Source of the DNA: an uncultured Pelagibacteraceae bacterium
GTDB lineage: Bacteria > Pseudomonadota > Alphaproteobacteria > Pelagibacterales > Pelagibacteraceae
DNA length: 64,000 nt
Direction of reading: 5' to 3'
Assembly (NCBI GenBank): GCA_902591025.1
Contig: CACIZB010000001.1
Location: 62,001 to 126,000 of the forward strand
Under the pieces are notes generated by a model. The model searched no databases and was not told the DNA's origin. It saw only the letters and a list, made by a program, of their open reading frames with translations. Positions 63,884-64,000 of the stretch are shown here, in pieces. The position numbers were made by a program, and so were the translations under genes. Position 1 is the stretch's first letter. The number at the start of each line of letters is the position of its first letter.

Positions 63884-64000
63884 TTAATAATGTTTTGGCT
63901 CTTCTCTTTTTATACCCAGGCCAAATTGTTCAGGGGCATCAGCTGGTGGAGGTAGATTATCTCTAGAACCATCTGCTTCTGCTAAGTTTTTTTGTATTGC
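63884..64000 (-). CDS. C-terminal end of an unidentified gene (runs off the right edge)
   Basis: Thirty-eight codons and a stop are visible. The tail is proline- and acid-rich (LPPPADAPEQFGLGIKREEP) and ends in KHY. It is upstream of aprB by 33 bp in the same direction. Position suggests a gene of the same sulfur pathway, for example sulfate adenylyltransferase, but the fragment is too short to identify. Confidence 0.6.
   Translation of the reverse strand, partial: AIQKNLAEADGSRDNLPPPADAPEQFGLGIKREEPKHY

Noticed and set aside
1-64000. CRISPR arrays, insertion sequences, replication origin
   Set aside because: No regularly spaced repeats of the right size, no transposase genes and no dnaA-box clusters were noticed.

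Overview
This window looks like a chromosome segment of a SAR11-clade alphaproteobacterium (Pelagibacterales). The bases are strongly AT-rich and the genes are packed almost end to end, many with 1-11 nt start/stop overlaps. The gene content (tRNA-Tyr/tRNA-Gly/tuf, purC-purS-purQ-purL-bolA-grxD, aprBA beside sulfonate genes) fits a streamlined marine heterotroph. The assignment rests on content and composition, not on a database search.

Layout. 1-1631: the 5' part of tuf, tRNA-Gly and tRNA-Tyr on the minus strand, then rlmB and tRNA-Thr on the plus strand. 1632-7761: a 6.1-kb cargo island in the 3' end of tRNA-Thr. It carries only a type I restriction-modification operon (hsdR-hsdM-hsdS), is bounded by a 49-bp copy of the tRNA 3' half, and has tandem 11-bp repeats near both ends. 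7765-10477: nadK plus an M48 lipoprotein protease, then a second tRNA-linked mini-insertion at tRNA-Leu(UAA) with a 56-bp duplicated tRNA 3' half, one secreted-protein gene and a triple TGTGCATT repeat. 10618-21978: a surface and glycan region (propeller-autotransporter, a three-domain sugar-modifying fusion, two GT2 glycosyltransferases, a radical SAM protein) running into a glucosylglycerate synthesis and recycling operon. 21980-26121: an Anbu proteasome-like peptidase divergent from a circularly permuted ATP-grasp protein, then small housekeeping and unknown genes. 26143-33654: sfsA, map, the purine operon, bolA and grxD. 33651-35910: a GT-C glycosyltransferase and a methyltransferase. 35918-45789: rpsD, trmJ, a DUF1989 protein, cimA, cysS, nadE, class II DAHP synthase, glmS and a GlmU lacking its uridylyltransferase half. 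45861-50824: gph, the methylcitrate operon prpD-prpB-prpC and a methyltransferase-like gene. 50836-55397: nrdAB with a probable tandem NrdR operator, and a phosphohexomutase. 55423-64000: an organosulfonate/sulfite cluster (xsc, suyAB, two exporter families, aprBA, two unknown small genes and a truncated gene at the window edge).

How the parts work together. Three coherent systems stand out. First, Xsc and SuyAB cleave C2 and C3 sulfonates and release sulfite, which AprBA can oxidise to APS and TauE/YeiH-type carriers can export. Second, GpgS and GpgP make the nitrogen-free osmolyte glucosylglycerate and a GH13_18 phosphorylase can reclaim it. Third, two tRNA genes have each been used as an attachment site by small elements that carry no recognisable integrase here, leaving duplicated tRNA ends and repeat arrays that look like integrase arm sites. 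The tRNA-linked structures are the least ordinary part of the window.
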